A stretch of 8,988 nucleotides of DNA from Bacteroidota bacterium. GTDB lineage: Bacteria > Bacteroidota > Bacteroidia > Bacteroidales > Paludibacteraceae. The notes under the pieces are model-generated. The model was not told the DNA's origin and ran no database searches. It was given only the letters and a program-made list of their open reading frames with translations. The stretch lies in assembly GCA_017860335.1 (NCBI GenBank), contig JAFNAU010000104.1:1-8988 (forward strand), in the 5' to 3' direction. The position numbers were made by a program, and so were the translations under genes. Shown here piece by piece: positions 4,814-8,988 of this stretch; position 1 is the stretch's first letter; every line of letters begins with the position of its first letter.

Positions 4814-6856
4814 ATGGCAACATTAAACAAGATCAGAAGTAAAGGAGTATTGCTTGCAGTAATTGTAGGAACTGCATTATTAGCATTTATTATCGGTGAC
4901 TTTTTGAATTCAGGTTCTACACTTTTTCATCAGTCCAAACAAAATGTGGCTGAAATAGCCGGTGAAAAAATCAATATCGCTGAATTTACGGCAGCCATCG
5001 AACAGATGACTAACGTGTATAAAATCGAAACCGGACAAAACGAATTTAACGAAGAACAAACTGCACAGTTAAGGGCTTCAGTGTGGGATAATCTGGTAAA
5101 TGAAAAAATTCTTGCTTCGGAAGCCGAAAAACTTGGATTGTCAGTAAGTAATGAGGAACTGACAGATCGTCTGATTGGAAAGAATATTCACCCGCTCATC
5201 ATGCAACGCCGTGTTTTCATGGACGAAAAAGGACAATTCAGCCACGCAAATCTGCTCAAATTCTACAATAACATCTTTGAAGGCGCAAATGCAGATGCAG
5301 AACAACTCAAAGAAGCTAAAAATTACTGGCTGTTTTGGGAAAAAGCTGTTAAAAATGCCATACTGCAGGAAAAATATGCCATGCTGTTTACGAAAGCTGT
5401 AGGCTCCAACAGCATCGAAGCAAAATACAACTTTGAAGCCCGCAGATCTACTGCTGACATTAACTTTGTAATGCAACCTTACTTTGCTGTATCCGACTCA
5501 TCTATCCAGGTTTCTGATGCTGAGATTAAAGACAGATATAACAAAGAAAAAGAACTCTTTAAACAGGAAGCTAACCGTTCTATCAACTATGTTGCTTTTG
5601 ACGTAGTTCCGCTGAAGGAAGATTTCAAAGCTGCACAGGAATGGATGAATAAAGTTAGTGAAGAATTCAAAACCACTTCAGATGTTGCCGCCGTGGTTAA
5701 CTCCGAATCAGACATCAGCTACGACGGACGTAACTATTCCGAAAAAACCGTACCTGCAAACCTGAAAGATTTTGCATTCGGCAATGGAACCGGCGCTATC
5801 TTCGGCCCTGTTTTCCAGAACAACACCTATACAATGGCACGTATCATGGAAGCCGGTATCATGCAATCCGACTCTGTCAAACTGCGTCATATCTTCCTGG
5901 CTGGCAACGACGAGAAAAAAGCTGACAGCATCATCGGAGCTATTAAATCCGGTTCAACATTCGCCGATATGGCAATGAAATACTCAGTAGTAAAAGAAAC
6001 TGCCGCTAACGGTGGTGAAATTGGCTGGATCACTGAAGGCGCTGTTGCAAAAGATATTACAGGTCCTGCTTTCTCGAAAGCTACCAACGAAATATTTAAA
6101 GTTAGCTCAGCACAGGGCATCCAGATCATGCAAATTATGGAAAAAACGCCTGCACGCCGCAAAGTAAAACTCGCTATCCTGGAACGCAAGGTGACCCCAA
6201 GCAGTCAGTCGTACAGCAAAATTTACAATGAAGCCAAACAGTTCGCTGCAAGCAGTACAGATATGGAGAAATTTGAAAAGAACGCAAAACAAAAAGGATA
6301 TGTAATCAATCCTGCAACCGGATTGCTTAAAAATACCGACCGCATTAACGCCGTTCCTCAATCACGTCAGGTAGTACGCTGGGCTTTTGATAATAAAAAA
6401 GGCAATGTTTCGGATGTATTTGATTGCGGAACACAATTTATCGTGGCAACAACTTCGGAAATTAATGAAGAAGGTTATAAAACGGTAGCGCAGGCAACCC
6501 AACAGCTGAAAGCAGAGATTATCAAGGATAAAAAAGCTGACATGATGATTAAAAATCTGAGCGGCTTAGTTGCCAAATATCCTACTCTTGAAACTCTGGC
6601 TGCAGCGCTGAATACTCAGGTTAAAACTGCCCCTGCCGTTAACTTTGCCAGCTATCAGTTTGGTGAAGCCGGTTTCGAACCATATATCATCGGAAAATCT
6701 TCTGTACTTGCTTCTGGTAAAATATCAGCACCGCTCAAAGGTAACTCCGGTGTTTATGTTCTTCTGCCCGGTGTAAAACAAGTTGACAACTCTCCGTTTA
6801 ATCCAAGAATGGAAACAGCTCATTTTATTTTTCGTCGATTTATCGTATTTTTGTGA
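4814..6856 (+). CDS. ppiD: PpiD/SurA-like membrane-anchored periplasmic peptidyl-prolyl isomerase, C-terminus truncated
   Basis: This 680-residue foldase helps proteins leaving the Sec channel to fold. The start MATLNKIRSKG is typical of Bacteroidota PpiD and is followed by one membrane anchor (about 12-31). A SurA_N-like helical chaperone region (about 35-250) comes next. The parvulin domain (about 354-442) shows LRHIFL (His359) and GGEIGWI (400-406). The second parvulin histidine, usually in G(Y/F)HI, is replaced by Gln437 in GIQIMQI, so isomerase activity is doubtful; many PpiD proteins act mainly as chaperones. A C-terminal PpiC-like region runs to about residue 660. After NPRME the sequence becomes ...FRRFIVFL and stops. 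The family normally has some 30-40 more residues ending in a DNR-like motif. The aberrant tail lies over a promoter-like sequence for rlmN, so a deletion has probably removed the true 3' end. Confidence 0.88.
   Translation: MATLNKIRSKGVLLAVIVGTALLAFIIGDFLNSGSTLFHQSKQNVAEIAGEKINIAEFTAAIEQMTNVYKIETGQNEFNEEQTAQLRASVWDNLVNEKILASEAEKLGLSVSNEELTDRLIGKNIHPLIMQRRVFMDEKGQFSHANLLKFYNNIFEGANADAEQLKEAKNYWLFWEKAVKNAILQEKYAMLFTKAVGSNSIEAKYNFEARRSTADINFVMQPYFAVSDSSIQVSDAEIKDRYNKEKELFKQEANRSINYVAFDVVPLKEDFKAAQEWMNKVSEEFKTTSDVAAVVNSESDISYDGRNYSEKTVPANLKDFAFGNGTGAIFGPVFQNNTYTMARIMEAGIMQSDSVKLRHIFLAGNDEKKADSIIGAIKSGSTFADMAMKYSVVKETAANGGEIGWITEGAVAKDITGPAFSKATNEIFKVSSAQGIQIMQIMEKTPARRKVKLAILERKVTPSSQSYSKIYNEAKQFAASSTDMEKFEKNAKQKGYVINPATGLLKNTDRINAVPQSRQVVRWAFDNKKGNVSDVFDCGTQFIVATTSEINEEGYKTVAQATQQLKAEIIKDKKADMMIKNLSGLVAKYPTLETLAAALNTQVKTAPAVNFASYQFGEAGFEPYIIGKSSVLASGKISAPLKGNSGVYVLLPGVKQVDNSPFNPRMETAHFIFRRFIVFL
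6823..6853 (+). promoter_or_regulatory. Probable promoter of rlmN, inside the last codons of ppiD
   Basis: TATTTTTG at 6846-6853 matches TAnnTTTG, and TTTT at 6823-6826 lies exactly 19 nt upstream. The start would fall near 6860, about 15 nt before the rlmN ATG. Its overlap with the non-homologous tail of ppiD suggests that the tail was originally noncoding promoter DNA. Confidence 0.55.
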
Positions 6857-6874
6857 AAGCTCAGACATTAAACA

Positions 6875-7915
6875 ATGAAAAAACAGCCACTTATCGGGAA
6901 ATCTCACAACGAACTGAAAGAAATCGTTGCGGAATTATCTATGCCGTCATTTACCGCCAAACAAATCACCGAATGGATTTATAAAAAGAAAATCGGTTCT
7001 ATTGACGAAATGACAAATATCTCCGCAAAAAACAGGGAAATACTGGCTGAAAAATATGAGGTAGGCTGCAATAAACCCATTCAGGTGGCTGAATCTTCGG
7101 ATGGCACAAAGAAATACCTCTTCCAAACCGAAGAAGGCCACTATATCGAAACCGTATATATTCCAGAGGATGACCGCGCAACTTTGTGTGTATCCATTCA
7201 GGTTGGTTGTAAAATGAATTGTTTGTTCTGCATGACAGGCAAACAGGGTTTTAATGGTCAGCTTAGTCCGACCGAAGTAATCAATCAGATAATTTCAATC
7301 CCCGAGACTGACAAACTGACGAATATTGTATTCATGGGTATGGGCGAACCTTTTGACAATATGATGTCGCTCCTTCAATCGCTTGAAATAATTACCTCAT
7401 CGTACGGATTTGGATGGAGTCCCCGAAGAGTTACCGTTTCATCCATCGGAATCATTCCGGGAATGAAGGTGTTTCTCGATAAGTCTGATTGTCACCTGGC
7501 AATAAGCCTGCATTCTCCATTTCACGAAGAACGCGAAAGACTGATGCCCATGGAAAAGGTCTATCCCATTGAAAAAGTAATTGCAGAACTCAAAAAATAT
7601 GATTTCAGCCATCAGCGAAGGCTTTCATTTGAATATATCATGTTTGAAGGAACAAATGACAGTATCCGTCACGCCGTGGAACTGGTGAAATTGCTCAAAG
7701 GACTTGATTGCAGGCTGAATCTTATTCGTTTTCACGAAATTCCGGGCATTGACCTGAAAAGTTCTAACCCTGAAAAAATAGAATTTTTCAGAAATTATCT
7801 CAGCAACAATGGCATAATCACGACCATTCGTCGTTCACGGGGCGAGAATATTCAGGCTGCCTGCGGAATGCTTTCAACCAAAGAGAAATTGCAAAACAAC
7901 GCAAATTCTCTGTGA
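6875..7915 (+). CDS. rlmN: Dual-specificity 23S rRNA (A2503-C2) / tRNA (A37-C2) methyltransferase RlmN
   Basis: This 346-residue radical-SAM enzyme methylates C2 of A2503 in 23S rRNA, and of A37 in some tRNAs. The N-terminal helical domain (about 1-95, with YKKKIGSIDEMTNISAKNR) is typical. The 4Fe-4S motif CKMNCLFC gives Cys112, Cys116 and Cys119. Cys105 in ATLCVS matches E. coli Cys118, and Cys330 in AACGM matches the methyl-carrying Cys355, so both cysteines needed for the two-step mechanism are present. GMGEP at about 155-159 and the RR(V/L) segments are conserved. Length and start (ATG, AT-rich, no Shine-Dalgarno) are normal. It lies 18 nt after the truncated ppiD and 26 nt before the broken golvesin-domain gene. 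No sign of damage is seen in rlmN itself. Confidence 0.96.
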   Translation: MKKQPLIGKSHNELKEIVAELSMPSFTAKQITEWIYKKKIGSIDEMTNISAKNREILAEKYEVGCNKPIQVAESSDGTKKYLFQTEEGHYIETVYIPEDDRATLCVSIQVGCKMNCLFCMTGKQGFNGQLSPTEVINQIISIPETDKLTNIVFMGMGEPFDNMMSLLQSLEIITSSYGFGWSPRRVTVSSIGIIPGMKVFLDKSDCHLAISLHSPFHEERERLMPMEKVYPIEKVIAELKKYDFSHQRRLSFEYIMFEGTNDSIRHAVELVKLLKGLDCRLNLIRFHEIPGIDLKSSNPEKIEFFRNYLSNNGIITTIRRSRGENIQAACGMLSTKEKLQNNANSL

Positions 7916-7941
7916 TTTATCCTCAGTGACCCTGTTTCAAA

Positions 7942-8988
7942 ATGAAATTTACAAAAAACATAATATTACTATTAGTCTGTATTTCCCTGCTTTACAGCTT
8001 CGCTTCTGCTCATTCCTCCTTCAGCACACCTTCTCCGTCCACATCTCTGCCGAAAGATACAATCGTCGAAACTACAATTGAGAACGACACGACAGATACA
8101 CAGAATATAGTCATTGACACTATTTTCACCAAAGAAAAAGATGTGGAGGAAATTGATACTACTCTTATTCAATCCGAAAAACCGCCTTTAAGCATTTTAA
8201 ACTTCACCCCCTCGAAGGGGCTGGACAAACGACACATCGCGCTCTGGCAAAGTCATGGTTTGTATTACATGCAATCGAGAGAAAAATGGAAATGGCAGCG
8301 TGTCAACTTATTTGAAACCCGTGAAGATTTATACACTCAGTCATACATACTCCCTTTTCTCGTCCCCATGCTTGAGAATGCGGGTTGATTGTTGATAATG
8401 ATAAAAGTTCCGTTGATTGCAGTTTCAGGGCTACCACAGGTGTTTTTCACTGGCATCAGGGAGTTGGCAGCGGATTTGCAAATTTCAAAGACACTTATCC
8501 CGATGGAGAAAATCCTTTCAAAACAGGTACATTTATTCAGGCCAACACCGTTGACAATGAAGATAATCCCAGTACAGCCGAATGGACATATTCCGTACCT
8601 GAAACTGGAAGTTACGCCGTTTATATTTCCTACAAAACACTGCCAAACAGTTGTAGTGAAGCCATATACACCGTATATCACGCTGGTGGTGAAACGAATT
8701 TCGGAGTAAATCAGACCATGGGCGGAGGTACCTGGATTTATCTGGGAAATTTCGTGTTTGCGAAAAACGATCCGCAGCATTCCAAAGTTGTTCTGACCAA
8801 TAGAAGTACCGATATCAACAAACTTGTTACTGCTGACGCTGTAAAAATAAGATCATTAAAGTACGCATTAAAAGTAAAAAGAAAAAAAGGAGAAAAAGAT
8901 ACAGAACAAAAACCATTACCACCGTTCAGCATTTCGACAACTACAGCACCAGCGGTATGCCACGATTTACCGAAGGAGCCAGATACTG
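7942..8988 (+). pseudogene. Broken secreted golvesin-domain / xanthan-lyase-like (amidase_3-like) protein, runs off the right edge
   Basis: The first frame (7942-8388) encodes a signal peptide (MKFTKNIILLLVCISLLYSFASA), a Thr/Asp/Glu-rich linker, and the family block HIALWQSHGLYYMQSREKWKWQRVNLFETREDLYTQS...VPMLENAG, then stops at TGA 8386-8388. Homology resumes at once in another frame (from about 8385: LIVDNDKSS...GSGFANFKDTYPDGENPF, then WTYSVPETGSYAVYISY, VNQTMGGGTWIYLG and TADAVKI), which is the golvesin C-terminal-like beta domain. The 15 or so residues expected between ENAGA and VIVDND (a PRERD-type segment) are missing, which indicates an out-of-frame deletion. After about 8840 the frame changes again: FDNYSTSGMPRFTEGARYW lies in the third frame (8933 onward), with an A-rich tract between. 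Bacteroidota homologues are annotated as xanthan lyase or N-acetylmuramoyl-alanine amidase-like; the true activity is uncertain. The product is probably not functional. Confidence 0.85.

Noticed and set aside
8208..8220. Short perfect palindrome CCCCTCGAAGGGG, possible REP-like element or hairpin
   Set aside because: It is a single 5-bp stem inside a continuous coding frame (TPSKGLDKRHIA), with no second copy in the window.
8389..8709. A 106-residue plus-strand open frame within the golvesin-domain gene
   Set aside because: The adjacent frame over the same bases carries clear homology (VDND, DGENPF, GSYAVYISY, GGGTWIYLG); this frame is its shadow.
8337..8780. A 147-residue minus-strand open frame
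   Set aside because: It is antisense to the same conserved domain and shows no recognisable motif.

Overview
The window looks like Bacteroidota chromosome, most likely Bacteroidales. The protein families support this: a hemolysin/CNNM-type transporter followed by the Bacteroidales type of PpiD, and a xanthan-lyase-like golvesin-domain protein. So do the regulatory signals. Genes lack Shine-Dalgarno sequences, and several are preceded by the Bacteroidota sigma pattern (TTTG or TTTT, 19 to 21 nt, TAnnTTTG). I cannot name a genus. Most of the window is ordinary chromosome, and I found no mobile element, CRISPR array, rRNA or obvious defence system.

Left part, minus strand (1-3126). One promoter (3119-3149) drives two identical tandem tRNA-Lys(UUU) genes, which end at a strong intrinsic terminator (2878-2911). 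Directly after it, a second promoter (2827-2857) starts a tight four-gene run: a pyrimidine-dimer-glycosylase-like protein with a GTG start at 2803, a TIGR01777-type SDR epimerase, a Tat-exported DUF2264 protein, and a secreted BNR-repeat protein that runs off the left edge. The first three genes overlap by 1 and 4 nt and the fourth follows after 25 nt, so they are probably cotranscribed. DUF2264 and BNR_4 proteins are usually linked to acidic-polysaccharide breakdown. The first two genes are reminiscent of UV-damage gene neighbourhoods.

Right part, plus strand (3302-8988). A promoter at 3302-3333 leads into a DUF21/CBS/CorC-HlyC membrane protein, which must use a non-ATG start (TTG). Next comes ppiD, a membrane-anchored parvulin-type periplasmic chaperone whose C-terminus appears cut off, with its last codons running into what looks like the promoter of rlmN. 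rlmN is intact, with all the cysteines of a radical-SAM methyltransferase. It is followed by a secreted golvesin-domain (xanthan-lyase-like) protein that is broken at least twice: an out-of-frame deletion near 8385 and a second frame change between 8837 and 8930.

The most notable points are the two damaged genes on either side of rlmN, the pairing of the Pyr_excise and TIGR01777 genes, the lack of the T4-type Thr2 nucleophile in the Pyr_excise protein, and a partial gene at the left edge. I see no convincing new multi-gene system.
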